From Candidatus Omnitrophota bacterium (GTDB lineage Bacteria > Omnitrophota > Gorgyraeia > Zapsychrales > Fredricksoniimonadaceae), in the NCBI GenBank assembly GCA_903901225.1, contig CAIUQE010000014.1:1-40130 (forward strand): a stretch of 40,130 nt of DNA, given 5' to 3'. A program made the position numbers and the translations under genes. This document shows positions 1-8,179 of the stretch, one piece after another (within the stretch, counting starts at the first letter, position 1; every line of letters starts with the position of its first letter). The notes under the pieces are model-generated. The model made no database searches and was not told the DNA's origin. It saw nothing but the letters and a program-made list of their open reading frames with translations.

Positions 1-114
1 GCTCGGTCAGAGATCTTTCAATTCATCGAGATCTTTTATAATAGGCAGCGGATACACCAAACGTTGGGATACATAACACCCGAGGCTATGGAGCAACGGG
101 CGGAGTGCAATTAA
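1..114 (+). CDS. IS3-family transposase OrfB, C-terminal end (partial)
   Basis: The window opens inside an open frame that reads, in frame 1, to a TAA at 112-114. Its last 37 residues include IEIFYNRQRIHQTLGYITPE, the characteristic end of IS3-family DDE transposases (the conserved F/YN..R.H..LGY.TP segment after the catalytic Glu). The catalytic DDE residues lie outside the window, so activity cannot be judged. It belongs to an insertion sequence that enters from the left and abuts the broken genes that follow. The match is by motif recognition only; the IS3 subgroup is not assigned. Confidence 0.85.
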   Translation, partial: ARSEIFQFIEIFYNRQRIHQTLGYITPEAMEQRAECN

Positions 115-119
115 ACCGT

Positions 120-141
120 CCGTCAAACCCGGGTCAGCTCA
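120..141 (+). repeat. Possible right terminal inverted repeat of the IS3-type element
   Basis: Just after the transposase stop the sequence ends in CCCGGGTCAGCTCA. Read inward from the other strand it begins TGAGCTGACCCGGG, the TGA.CTGACCC-like form common for IS3-family ends. The left end lies outside the window, so the pair cannot be checked. If correct, the element ends directly against the 18-bp repeat at 141-158. Confidence 0.35.
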
Positions 142-348
142 ATGTGTCCCCGGATTTTTTGGTTTGAATCCGATAGCCTTGACCGCCCGGACCAGCCGTT
201 TCAGATCGGCTGACTTCAAGGAGACCATGATATCCAGATCGCCCGTGGAACGGTCATACCCATGCAAATTCACGGCCATGCCGCCAACAACAAGGTAAGG
301 AACCTTGGCTCGAAATAACTCTCTTAATAATTTTTCACAATAAAACAT
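139..348 (-). pseudogene. Truncated nucleotidyltransferase (MNT/AbiEii-like fold)
   Basis: The 69-codon remnant starts with an N-terminal helix and then reads YLVVGGMAVNLHGYDRSTGD followed by LDIMV. GG...(12-13 residues)...DLD is the nucleotide-binding signature of the DNA polymerase beta-like nucleotidyltransferase fold found in MNT toxins/antitoxins and DUF6036-like proteins; Asp pair in DLD would bind metal. The fold needs about 150 or more residues, so this copy is cut after roughly residue 64. Its last codons (NPGTH, stop) come from the 18-bp repeat at 141-158, so the gene was broken by, or joined to, that element. No partner gene is visible. Product unlikely to be functional. Confidence 0.7.
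141..158. repeat. 18-bp dispersed repeat, copy 1 (AATGTGTCCCCGGATTTT)
   Basis: Perfect match to 411-428, same orientation, 270 bp away. On the minus strand it contains GGGGACACATT, a core that also recurs in the hairpin near 2110. It supplies the final codons and stop of the truncated nucleotidyltransferase. Confidence 0.8.
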
Positions 349-403
349 GCCTTACCCGCACGTTTGAATCTGACCATTTAAAGGATATAAAATCAAACAA
401 GGA

Positions 404-1975
404 TTAATGTAATGTGTCCCCGGATTTTCCTTCTTTCTCAAAGCGCGCGACGCCATCATGGTCCTGGTAGGCTTCACACAAATATGCCGCTGACTTGAGA
501 CCCGCGACCGCCCAGTAATCATCCCAATAATAAAAATCATTCGGCCCCAGATGCTCGGCGCTAAAACCCGACGGCAAAAGGCCGGCGTGATCCGCCTTCA
601 AGTCCGGCGATAAGCGTTTGCGGCATATCCACCGGGCGGCTTTGAGAATGGATATCCTCCAGTTATCGGGAGGCAAATGCCCGGTCATAACGCAATACTG
701 GCGCATGATCCACAAGGCTTCGCCATTTGAATCCCACTCCCCTTCCTGTGACAAAAAATAGCCCTCAGTCGTTTGCCGTGAACGGAATTCATCCAGAGCC
801 CGACGGACACGCCCCTTGAACCCTGCCACCAGCAAGGCATTCAGAATGAACGCGGCGTCACGGAACCAGAAACGTCTGTAAATGAACGGCCCGGGATAAA
901 CCTCTTTCGGAGAATGCAGCACCATGGTACGCAGCGCCGCCTCATAAAGAAATTGAAAACGGGGATCAGGCACGCGCAAGGGGCTTGCGTCCCGAAGGTT
1001 TTCCTCCCAGGCGGCTTGCGGGAAAGTCCATGTCGCGCGCTCGGGCTTGTTCCCGTGTTTTGGCTCCAGCAACGGCGCGTGCAGGGTGACCACGCGCGGG
1101 GAATCTTTATCCATCCTGAACATCGCCGCGGACGATGCCATGCCCACCTTGCACCAGACCGTCGTCTCCTTTTCTATTGAAGGCAGACGACTGAAGACAT
1201 CACCGCGATGATAATATGAAAATTCACACTGCTCGACAGGGGTGTCAAAATATACCCGCTGCTTGCGATTCACCAGCCAGCTTTTACGGTCATCCTCCAA
1301 GGCAATATCATGGATGAAGCTGACGCCTTCGGGATTGTAAGGCCTCAAAGAGATCACCAGCCACGCGGGCACGGAAGCCACGGCATCTATCTGGATCTGA
1401 CAGACAGGTTCATTCACCGATCCCACGACCTGAACAATGGAACGTAACTTGCAATTGTCATTAACGCTTTCGGTGATGATCCGCATCATCCCGTCTTCAA
1501 TGTCCAGCTTCTGAAAAACGACCGGAAGCCTTGACGGGATCAAAGGCTTGCCCTGGGAAGGGATCACCCAGGCATCCAGCGACCAGCCGTCATAACACGG
1601 CGTCACCAGGCCCCGGGGATCTACAATAGGATATTCCGCGCAGCCGGGGATCCCGATGGCCGTCCAGTTACGGTGCGTGAGATTGATCTGCGTGAGCGAG
1701 AATGCCCTCGGGATAAAAGCGATGTTTTGAGGGTCATACTGGCATTCGATCCAGTAGGGCCATACCCAGTCAAGGTTATGCTGGATCGCAAGGCTGTTGA
1801 TCAGCCCCCGGGCGTGCAGGACGACACCCGACCGCAATAATTCCGTCGGCGCAACGACCTCCGAGGGCTGTGAAAAATTCTCCAACTGGGACATGATCCT
1901 GATCGGATCAAGGAACCCCAACCGGCGAGCGGCCTGCCGTAAAAGAAATTTCCAGGGAAACCAGCGCAAGCCCAT
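404..1975 (-). pseudogene. C-terminally truncated six-hairpin (amylo-alpha-1,6-glucosidase-like) protein
   Basis: The 523-residue frame begins with an N-terminal block (LGFLDPIRIMSQLENFSQPS; then HARGLINSLAIQHNLDWVWP) and a beta-rich middle. After about residue 340 comes an alpha/alpha-barrel part with YRRFWFRDAAFILNALLVAG and GEALWIMRQYCVMTG. These resemble the six-hairpin glycosidase superfamily (GH15/glycogen debranching C-terminal domain); the WFRDA acid region is typical. The barrel stops after about four of six helical hairpins: the frame ends KEGKSGDTLH inside the 18-bp repeat at 411-428, so the gene is truncated. The start has an AGGTAGGG ribosome site about 7 nt upstream. Substrate is unknown; a role in glycan or compatible-solute metabolism would be a guess. 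Confidence 0.7.
411..428. repeat. 18-bp dispersed repeat, copy 2 (AATGTGTCCCCGGATTTT)
   Basis: Identical to 141-158. On the minus strand it is read through in a different frame (KSGDTLH, then TAA at 404-406), giving a foreign C-terminus to the glycosidase-like gene. The segment between the copies holds only the broken nucleotidyltransferase and about 60 bp of A+T-rich DNA. Confidence 0.8.
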
Positions 1976-2073
1976 GGGACAGCCCTACCTTTCAAAGTGT
2001 ACGAACACACGTGTATCTATAATGGTAGGCGTTTATGAAATGCGGGCAATACTACCAAGGTATAACGAACAAA

Positions 2074-2118
2074 GGGGCCATGTACCAAATCCGTTCTTTG
2101 GATTTGGTACGTGTCCCC
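2074..2118. repeat. REP-like palindrome
   Basis: A perfect 11-bp inverted repeat, GTACCAAATCC (2082-2092) and GGATTTGGTAC (2100-2110), encloses a 7-nt loop. It is flanked by GGGG (2074-2077) and CCCC (2115-2118), which extend the stem after a 4x4 internal loop. On the minus strand the right flank reads GGGGACAC, the core of the 18-bp repeats at 141 and 411, suggesting one repeat family. There is no U-tract, so it is not a typical terminator. The rest of the 1976-2146 gap shows nothing I can name. Confidence 0.6.
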
Positions 2119-2146
2119 ATAATCCCACAATGACAGCAGGTATTTG

Positions 2147-2175
2147 TTGAAAAACAATCGAAGAGTGTTTACTAT
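2147..2175 (+). promoter_or_regulatory. Sigma-70-type promoter for the radical SAM gene
   Basis: TTGAAA (2147-2152), 17-bp spacer, TACTAT (2170-2175). Expected initiation near 2182 lies about 3 nt before the ATG at 2185, so the transcript would be nearly leaderless, consistent with the absence of a Shine-Dalgarno sequence. Confidence 0.6.
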
Positions 2176-2184
2176 AGCTCAACC

Positions 2185-3624
2185 ATGAAAGTCGCCATCC
2201 TCAACCCCTCATTCGGCAAGAATTTTGTCCGCGTTGCCCGCTGGGCGGCCAAGTCGCGCGGGCGTGTCCAGCGCCACCCGGATTATCTGCTCATCGCGGC
2301 CCAGATACTCCTGGATGCCGGCCATGAGGTCATCTTCGTTGAGGCAGCAGCCAGGAACCTGACCCCGGAGGAGAGCTTTGCCATCATCCGCGCGTTCAAG
2401 CCGCAACTGCTGGTGATCCATGCCACGACCCCATCCATTTACGCGGACATTGAACAGGCCCGCGTCATCAAGGCCGAAAATGCCTGTGACGTGGCTTTCG
2501 TCGGCCAGCACGTGAGTGCGGAACCGGCTAATACATTTGAAATTGCCAAAGGCGCCGTCGATCTTATACCGCGGGGTGAATACGACCATACCCTGCTGGA
2601 GGTGGCCAATGGCGTTGACCGCAAGGTTATCGCGGGATTATCTTGGCGTAACGGCAGTTCCATCGTTGCCAATCCCGACCGCGCGCCGCTGGATGTCAAT
2701 ACCCTGCCCTTCCCGGCATGGCATCTGATCAAACCCGAGTGGTATCCTGACGCCGGAAAGAAATATCCTTTTCTAACGCTGTTCACGGGGCGCGGCTGCA
2801 ACAATGCCTGCACATTCTGCCGCGATCCCCAGCTCATGTACGGCTACCGCCTGCGCACGCGCAGCGCCCGGAGCGTCGTGGATGAGATGGAATATGACCT
2901 GAAACTTTTTCCCCAGATCCGCGAGATCATGTTCGAGACCGACACCTTCGCGGCGGACACGCGCCATGTCCGCGAAGTCTGTCACGAGATACTCCTCCGT
3001 GGCCTCCATAAAAAAATATCCTGGTCGTGCAACACGCGGATCAACACCGATCTTGAGATCCTCCCTCTAATGAAGGAAGCCGGCTGCCGGATGCTGATGG
3101 TCGGGTATGAATTCGGGACCGACGAGGCTTTGCGCGCGGTCCGTAAAGGCGGAGTTAATGTGGCTATGGGGCGGCGGTTCAGCCAGCGGGCGCATGAACT
3201 GGGCTTCACCCTGCACGGCTGTTTCATGATCGGCGCGCCCGGCGAGACCAAGGCCAGCGCGCGGGCCACGATCGACTACGCCAAATCGATGCCGCTGGAC
3301 ACGATCCAGATCACCGGGATCGCCACCTACCCCGGCACAACGCTTTACCAGTGGGCGAAGGACAACGGTTATCTGTTAGCGAAAGACTGGGCCGACTGGC
3401 TCACGGCGGAAGGTGAACAAAAAACGCTCCTGTCCTATCCCCAGCTTTCCAACAACGACATCGACGCGCTGATCGACACGGGCCTGAAAGAATTCTACCT
3501 GCGCCCCGCCCAGATGGGGCGCATGCTCATCAGCATCCGCTCGATGGGTGATCTTCTGCGCAAGCTCTACGGTTTTGGGGCGTTCGTGGATTATTTCTGG
3601 AAGAAGCTCTTCAGGAAGATCTGA
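2185..3624 (+). CDS. B12-binding-domain radical SAM protein
   Basis: This 479-residue protein has an N-terminal cobalamin-binding-like Rossmann region (about 1-150; starts KVAILNPSF, with LLIAAQILLDAGHEVIFVEA) and then a radical SAM barrel with the 4Fe-4S motif C205-x3-C209-x2-C212 (GCNNACTFC). TGRGC before the cluster, FETDTFAADTR, VGYEFGTDEALRAVRKG and GCFMIGAPGET match the usual strand motifs of the BchE/HpnJ-like group. Such enzymes catalyse methylations, cyclisations or rearrangements of lipids, pigments and natural products using SAM and often cobalamin; the substrate here is not predictable. It stands alone, convergent with the exported protein at 3660. ATG 2185 is the only sensible start. 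Confidence 0.9.
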   Translation: MKVAILNPSFGKNFVRVARWAAKSRGRVQRHPDYLLIAAQILLDAGHEVIFVEAAARNLTPEESFAIIRAFKPQLLVIHATTPSIYADIEQARVIKAENACDVAFVGQHVSAEPANTFEIAKGAVDLIPRGEYDHTLLEVANGVDRKVIAGLSWRNGSSIVANPDRAPLDVNTLPFPAWHLIKPEWYPDAGKKYPFLTLFTGRGCNNACTFCRDPQLMYGYRLRTRSARSVVDEMEYDLKLFPQIREIMFETDTFAADTRHVREVCHEILLRGLHKKISWSCNTRINTDLEILPLMKEAGCRMLMVGYEFGTDEALRAVRKGGVNVAMGRRFSQRAHELGFTLHGCFMIGAPGETKASARATIDYAKSMPLDTIQITGIATYPGTTLYQWAKDNGYLLAKDWADWLTAEGEQKTLLSYPQLSNNDIDALIDTGLKEFYLRPAQMGRMLISIRSMGDLLRKLYGFGAFVDYFWKKLFRKI

Positions 3625-3659
3625 TCCGCAATACCTTCAAGGATCATTTACCGCAAAGA

Positions 3660-5921
3660 TCACTCGACACCCATGAAGGATTGCACTGTCATTGTCATCG
3701 GGCGAATATCGATGATGGTCGGAGTGATCCCGGTGGCGTTCTCGAGCCGCTGGATCATGGCGGGATCGAATGTGTACGGAACACCCTTGCCCTGGCTGTT
3801 GATCTGGACATTCATCCTGTCACGGGTCAGGTCGATACCGCCTGTGGCTGTTTGAGAGGCAGAATCGGGAAGAACAACATCGAAAGTACGGTTGGCTGCT
3901 TGACCCTGCATACTACGCCAAGAATGATTTCCATTTATTACTATCTTTCTATCTGTTCCAAACTGAAGATGCCCTTGCTTTCCGCTTCCCATCAGACAAG
4001 GGACCGGGATGTAATTCTCCCAATCATGTGCCAATCTGGCCGATCCAAGATCTAAAACATAAATCTTCCCATCACCCGGATCAACGCCTAAGTTGGCAGC
4101 AAAAAACTTGTCGTCATAATAAATACCTCGTTCAAATAACTTCTTTCCAATTTCGTCCAATTGCTGGATCAATTCATCCCTCGTTATCTTTTTTCCGCTA
4201 GGTAATTCTATATCTCCCGAGAAATCAAAAGGAAGCATCTCAAGGCGCTTTTGCACAATTGCCAAAGGATACGTCTTCATCTCATACGACCCATCGGGTC
4301 GTTTAACATTTACTTTAAGATTCTCTATGATCGTAAATGGTGCAATAATGCCTCCCATATTTCTCTTGGCAAAATTCGCCTCGGCCAAAAGCTGCTTTAA
4401 TACAACGTCGTATTTCATTCCCGAAAAATTCTCTTTAGGTATCTTTACGACAGGAAACTGCTCGTCATCACTATTCAAAAGCAGATTAAAGTAGCTCGCG
4501 CCAGTTCTTTTAAAATCAAAACGACACGTTTCTAGTTGTTTTTTAACCAGGTCCGCACCGTCATGCATGTCTGCAATACCCCCAACAGTTTCTGTGGTTA
4601 CAGCAGAATATTTTTTAAACGCAATACTTTCAACAATCTGTTTACGCATCTGTTTGGAAGTTTCTTCATCATACTTCATCGACATATCTGCACGAATGAT
4701 CATGGCGTGATCTGCAATGTCTTTAGAGAATTGCACACGTTTCGCGTGAAGAATCACTTCGCGAACACTTTTGAGCCCCATTCCCCCCGAAAAATATTTC
4801 CTCGGGATCATCTCGCCGGAAGCCGCATCTTTCTCTTCCCGGATAAAATTATACGCCCCCTTCCTGAACGACTCGACATACCGCGCCCAGATCTTGTCCT
4901 TTTCGTCCTTGTCCCTGATATCGACCCCCGCGATCTTGTCACGGTCGACATAGGCCTTGCCGAAGATGCTTTCCTTGATCTTGTCCTTGAACCAGACGGC
5001 AAGGATCAGGGAGTTGTAGACCTGGCGGAGTTGGGCGAAGTTTTGGCCTTCGTTGACTTCTTTTTCGAGGATGGGGATGACGACGTCGCGGAGAACATCC
5101 TTGGCGATCTCTTGACGGGAGGACATAAAGTCCTCCCCTACGCTTAAAGGAATGTAAGCTTGTGTTGTAGGGGCGGACTTTATGTCCGCCCGCGACATCG
5201 CTACATCCTCGGCAGGAGCCGAGGACTCCGCCTTGTCCCTCTGATGGGCCAAGGCTACGTAATCCGATTCCAGCATGACCTTTAATCTGGATTCGACCAC
5301 ATAAGCGGCATCCTTATTTTCGTAAACAACGGCCTTCTCCGGAACGATCCAGACCTTGTTGAAGGTGTCGACAGGAATATCAGTTGTGCCATAACGGCTC
5401 TGCGCCTCGGCGTAGACCTTGGCCCAGAATTTTTTGCCAACTTCACCTTCAGGATAAATGACCGAAGCGGTGATCTGTTTCAGGAGATAATCCTGCGCCA
5501 ATAGGTCGCGCCCCATCTCGGTCTGGCCAAAAGCGTCAGGCACAATGCGGTCTTTTTCATAGGGGCTGAGATTGACCCAAAGGTCTTTCTCGGGGACTGT
5601 GATCGAAGCGAGGAAATACCTGATCAGACGGGAGGATTCCTCCTTCAAATTATCCGACGACGTATTAGAGTTTCCTTTATCAAGGATGAAATCAAGTCGG
5701 AAAGGATCGTTCGGATAAACTTTCAGGCCCTTGAGCAGTGCCGGCGCGAATGCCGGGCTTAAACCGACCCGTGTGCCAGGTTGTGGCAGTTGAAACACCT
5801 CCTGCGCTCGAACCAACCCAACCGGCCCGATAACACTGGTCAGCAGGAATGCCAAAAGGACGACAGAAGCCACAATGCTTCGCCCCATGCGCGATCTTGA
5901 TCTAAATGCTGTCATAACCAT
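3660..5921 (-). CDS. Omnitrophota-type large exported protein with possible kinase-like C-terminal region
   Basis: Residue numbers count from the ATG at 5919-5921 (753 aa); an in-frame TTG 30 nt upstream would lie almost at the predicted transcription start. A basic N-terminus and hydrophobic stretch (about 13-38, ending GLVRA-QE) form a Sec signal. Conserved-looking blocks follow: SPAFAPALLKG (55-65), NDPFRLDFILDKG (71-83) and NLSPYEKDR. A 25-codon palindrome pair is inserted at about 244-269. Residues 490-630 resemble a protein-kinase fold: VVKIPK (Lys 493), a helix with Glu 514, hinge-like IVQKRLEMLP, a catalytic-loop-like YYDDKFFAAN and VLDLGSA in place of DFG. The spacing of D and N is one residue longer than in HRDxxxxN, so this is inference. 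The C-terminal tail starts GGIDLTRDR (694). I recall similar N- and C-terminal blocks in Omnitrophota proteins with variable middles; function unknown. Confidence 0.75.
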   Translation of the reverse strand: MVMTAFRSRSRMGRSIVASVVLLAFLLTSVIGPVGLVRAQEVFQLPQPGTRVGLSPAFAPALLKGLKVYPNDPFRLDFILDKGNSNTSSDNLKEESSRLIRYFLASITVPEKDLWVNLSPYEKDRIVPDAFGQTEMGRDLLAQDYLLKQITASVIYPEGEVGKKFWAKVYAEAQSRYGTTDIPVDTFNKVWIVPEKAVVYENKDAAYVVESRLKVMLESDYVALAHQRDKAESSAPAEDVAMSRADIKSAPTTQAYIPLSVGEDFMSSRQEIAKDVLRDVVIPILEKEVNEGQNFAQLRQVYNSLILAVWFKDKIKESIFGKAYVDRDKIAGVDIRDKDEKDKIWARYVESFRKGAYNFIREEKDAASGEMIPRKYFSGGMGLKSVREVILHAKRVQFSKDIADHAMIIRADMSMKYDEETSKQMRKQIVESIAFKKYSAVTTETVGGIADMHDGADLVKKQLETCRFDFKRTGASYFNLLLNSDDEQFPVVKIPKENFSGMKYDVVLKQLLAEANFAKRNMGGIIAPFTIIENLKVNVKRPDGSYEMKTYPLAIVQKRLEMLPFDFSGDIELPSGKKITRDELIQQLDEIGKKLFERGIYYDDKFFAANLGVDPGDGKIYVLDLGSARLAHDWENYIPVPCLMGSGKQGHLQFGTDRKIVINGNHSWRSMQGQAANRTFDVVLPDSASQTATGGIDLTRDRMNVQINSQGKGVPYTFDPAMIQRLENATGITPTIIDIRPMTMTVQSFMGVE
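5117..5191. repeat. Pair of inverted palindromic repeats inserted inside a coding region
   Basis: Unit A has arms GGGAGGAC (5117-5124) and GTCCTCCC (5130-5137) around ATAAA. Unit B has arms GGGCGGAC (5171-5178) and GTCCGCCC (5184-5191) around TTTAT. Read on the opposite strand, B equals A except for one base pair changed in both arms (A-T to C-G), a compensated change that keeps the stem. GTCCTCCCCTAC (5130-5141) also pairs with GTAGGGGCGGAC (5167-5178) with one mismatch, and GCTTA/TAAGC forms a small hairpin between. The whole is 75 bp (25 codons) and leaves the frame of the exported protein open. Confidence 0.85.
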
Positions 5922-5965
5922 AGTATTTCTGACACTCCCCAAACTTAACAAAAGTATACAATATA

Positions 5966-5994
5966 TATTTATCGTCTGCCATTTTCCAAGTCAA
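5966..5994 (-). promoter_or_regulatory. Promoter for the exported protein
   Basis: Minus strand TTGACT (5989-5994), 17-bp spacer, TAAATA (5966-5971). Initiation near 5959 gives a 38-nt leader to ATG 5921, with GGGGAG (5935-5940) as a distant ribosome site. It diverges from the ferredoxin promoter at 6012. Confidence 0.45.
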
Positions 5995-6011
5995 TCACCC
6001 TGAAAATCGCT

Positions 6012-6040
6012 TTGACAATTCCGCTTTGCTCTGTTATATT
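6012..6040 (+). promoter_or_regulatory. Strong sigma-70-type promoter for the ferredoxin gene
   Basis: TTGACA (6012-6017), exactly 17 bp, TATATT (6035-6040): a near-consensus promoter about 37 nt before the start codon, with AGGAG at 6065-6069 as ribosome site. Confidence 0.75.
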
Positions 6041-6076
6041 TCGTTCATCGTTTAACCTGTTAACAGGAGCTACCTT

Positions 6077-6352
6077 ATGCCTCATGTTGTCTGCGAACCC
6101 TGCGTGAATTGCCGCAACACCAACTGTTGCGTCGTGTGTCCCGTCGAAGCTTTCCGCGAGGATACCAATATGCTCGTGATCGACCCTGACGTGTGCATTG
6201 ACTGCGGCGCGTGTGCCGCCGAATGCCCGGTCCAGGCGATCTACCCTGACGGCGACGTACCTGCCAAATGGAAACAGTTTGTAGCGCTCAACAAGGAAAA
6301 AGCGTCCAAGCTTCCCCCGATCAGCACGAAAAAGGATCCGCTGAAAAAGTAA
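6077..6352 (+). CDS. fdxA: Seven-iron (3Fe-4S/4Fe-4S) ferredoxin, FdxA type
   Basis: A 91-residue small electron carrier. Cysteines at 6, 9, 12, 17, 18 and 21 (the last in CPVEAF) and at 40, 43, 46 and 50 (CIDCGACAAECP) give the two-cluster pattern; C-terminal QFVALNKEKASKLPPIS...KKDPL matches the Azotobacter-type ferredoxin tail rather than a clostridial 2[4Fe-4S] protein. The N-terminus has more cysteines than the classic C-x7-C spacing, so whether cluster I is 3Fe or 4Fe is open. It has its own promoter and terminator, hence is a single-gene unit. Redox partners are not shown by the context; general low-potential electron transfer is likely. Confidence 0.88.
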   Translation: MPHVVCEPCVNCRNTNCCVVCPVEAFREDTNMLVIDPDVCIDCGACAAECPVQAIYPDGDVPAKWKQFVALNKEKASKLPPISTKKDPLKK

Positions 6353-6373
6353 CGTATCGGAAAGAAGACATTA

Positions 6374-6409
6374 AAGGGCGCTGGAGCAATTCAGCGCCCT
6401 TAATTTTTT
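6374..6409 (+). terminator. Rho-independent terminator after the ferredoxin gene
   Basis: Stem AAGGGCGCTG (6374-6383) and CAGCGCCCTT (6392-6401), 8-nt loop, followed by AA and six T (6404-6409). It separates the ferredoxin from ilvB 34 bp downstream; no strong separate ilvB promoter is evident. Confidence 0.85.
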
Positions 6410-6442
6410 AGCGAGATCTCTCGCGTATCTTGAAAGGCATCT

Positions 6443-8170
6443 ATGGCAAGGAAAACAGCACCCGCAAAACCCATGACCGGGGCCCAGGCGTTGATCAAAT
6501 GCCTGGAGAACCATGGTGTGGAATACATCTTCGGCCTCCCCGGCGGCTCCGCCATCCCGTTGTTCGACGCGCTCTATGAATCGAAGATAAAAACCATCCT
6601 GGTGCGCCATGAACAGGGCGCCACTCACATGGCCGACGGGTATGCCCGCGCCACGGGCAAGGTCGGCGTGGCCCTGGTCACCTCAGGCCCCGGCGCCACA
6701 AACACCGTCACCGGCATCATGACAGCCATGATGGATTCCATCCCCATGGTCGTTTTCACCGGGCAGACCATCACCCCCATGCTCGGCAAAGATGCTTTTC
6801 AGGAATCAGATATCGTGGGCATCACCATGCCCGTGGTCAAACACAGCTACCTGGTCAAGGACACCAACGCGATCCCGCGCATCGTCAAGGAAGCGTTCCA
6901 TATCGCCGCTACCGGACGTCCGGGGCCTGTGCTCGTTGACCTGCCCAAGGACATCACCTCGGGCCCATTCACCGCGGCCCTGGACCAGGAAACCGACATC
7001 CCCGGCTATACGATCCCCGGCAAACCGGCCCAGGCGGATATCCTCAAGCTGGCAAAACTTTTCAAGCAGTCGAAAAAACCTCTCTTGCTCGTCGGGCATG
7101 GCGCCGTCATTGCCAGCGCGGACAAAGCGGTCAAGGCCCTGGCGGAAAAACTGAAATGCCCCGTGACCGTGACGTTGCTGGGTAAAGGCGCTTTCCCGGA
7201 AACTCATCCGCTGTCACTCGGTATGCTGGGCATGCACGGCACGGTCTACGCCAACAAGGCCCTGGTCGGATGCGACCTGATCGTGTCGATCGGCTCCCGC
7301 TGGGATGACCGCATCAACGGCAACAATGACGAGTTCTGCATCGGCGCCAAGAAGGTCCATATCGATATCGACCCGGCGGAAGTCAACAAGATCGTGAAAC
7401 CTGACCTAGCCATCATCGGCGACGCCCGGCTTATCGTGGAAGCGCTCCTCAAGCACGTGGCCCCGCTCGACACCACCGCCTGGCTCGAGGAACTGGATTT
7501 TCTCAAGAAAGAATATCCCCTGCACTATCCTGACGAGGACGGGCTCACAGCCCAGCGCGTCATCGATGACCTGTATCATGTCACCAAGGGCAAGGCGATC
7601 GTGTCAACGGACGTAGGCCAGCACCAGATGTGGGCCGCCCAGTTCTACAAGATCGACCACTGCCACAACTGGCTTTCCTCGGGCGGCGCGGGCACCATGG
7701 GCTACGGCTACCCTGCCGCCATCGGCGCCCAGTTCGGGCGTCCGGGTGAACTTGTCGTGGCCATCGTCGGCGACGGCGGGTTCCAGATGACGCTGTGCGA
7801 ACTCGCGACGGCCGCGGTCAACAAACAACCGGTCAAGGTGCTTGTCATCGACAACAAATACCTGGGCATGGTCAGGCAATGGCAGTCGCTCTTTTTCGAC
7901 AACCGCCTTTCCGGCGTCGACCTTGTCGGCAATCCGGATTTCGTGAAACTGGCCGAAGCCTACGGGATCAAGGGCTTCCATATCGACAACGTGAAGAACT
8001 GCCGTTCTGTCCTGCAGGCCGCCATGGCCCACAAGGGCCCGGCGCTGATCCACGCGGAGGTCATCAAGGAAGGCAATGTGTTCCCCATGATACCGGCCGG
8101 CAAGTCCGCGTATCACATCATCACGGAAGCGCCCAAGACAAAAATGGAAAAACCGACCGGTTCTACCTGA
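6443..8170 (+). CDS. ilvB: Acetolactate synthase large (catalytic) subunit
   Basis: This 575-residue ThDP enzyme condenses two pyruvates to 2-acetolactate, or pyruvate with 2-oxobutyrate to acetohydroxybutyrate, the first common step of Val/Leu/Ile synthesis. The N-terminal ThDP domain shows [10 protein letters not shown] and the cofactor-activating Glu 57 in [15 protein letters not shown]. The central FAD-binding domain contains VGHGA and SIGSRWDDR. The C-terminal ThDP domain has VGDGGFQM (GDGG 443-446) with Mg-ligand Asn in [14 protein letters not shown]. Length and FAD-domain residues fit the anabolic AHAS rather than the FAD-independent catabolic ALS. An AAAGG ribosome site lies 5 nt before ATG. 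ilvN follows after 9 bp, so regulation by the small subunit is expected. Confidence 0.96.
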   Translation: MARKTAPAKPMTGAQALIKCLENHGVEYIFGLPGGSAIPLFDALYESKIKTILVRHEQGATHMADGYARATGKVGVALVTSGPGATNTVTGIMTAMMDSIPMVVFTGQTITPMLGKDAFQESDIVGITMPVVKHSYLVKDTNAIPRIVKEAFHIAATGRPGPVLVDLPKDITSGPFTAALDQETDIPGYTIPGKPAQADILKLAKLFKQSKKPLLLVGHGAVIASADKAVKALAEKLKCPVTVTLLGKGAFPETHPLSLGMLGMHGTVYANKALVGCDLIVSIGSRWDDRINGNNDEFCIGAKKVHIDIDPAEVNKIVKPDLAIIGDARLIVEALLKHVAPLDTTAWLEELDFLKKEYPLHYPDEDGLTAQRVIDDLYHVTKGKAIVSTDVGQHQMWAAQFYKIDHCHNWLSSGGAGTMGYGYPAAIGAQFGRPGELVVAIVGDGGFQMTLCELATAAVNKQPVKVLVIDNKYLGMVRQWQSLFFDNRLSGVDLVGNPDFVKLAEAYGIKGFHIDNVKNCRSVLQAAMAHKGPALIHAEVIKEGNVFPMIPAGKSAYHIITEAPKTKMEKPTGST

Positions 8171-8179
8171 GGCTATTTT

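Noticed and set aside
2010..2065. tRNA-like fold
   Set aside because: GGTAG and CTACC can pair, but there is no acceptor stem, T-loop or anticodon arm.
4536..5147. 203-codon plus-strand ORF
   Set aside because: Lies entirely antisense to the exported protein, whose sense frame has conserved blocks; composition (Phe/Asp/His rich) is that of a reverse frame.
5922..5951. TTG start ten codons upstream for the exported protein
   Set aside because: It would lie about 8 nt from the predicted transcription start without a ribosome site; the ATG at 5921 gives a better leader and signal peptide.
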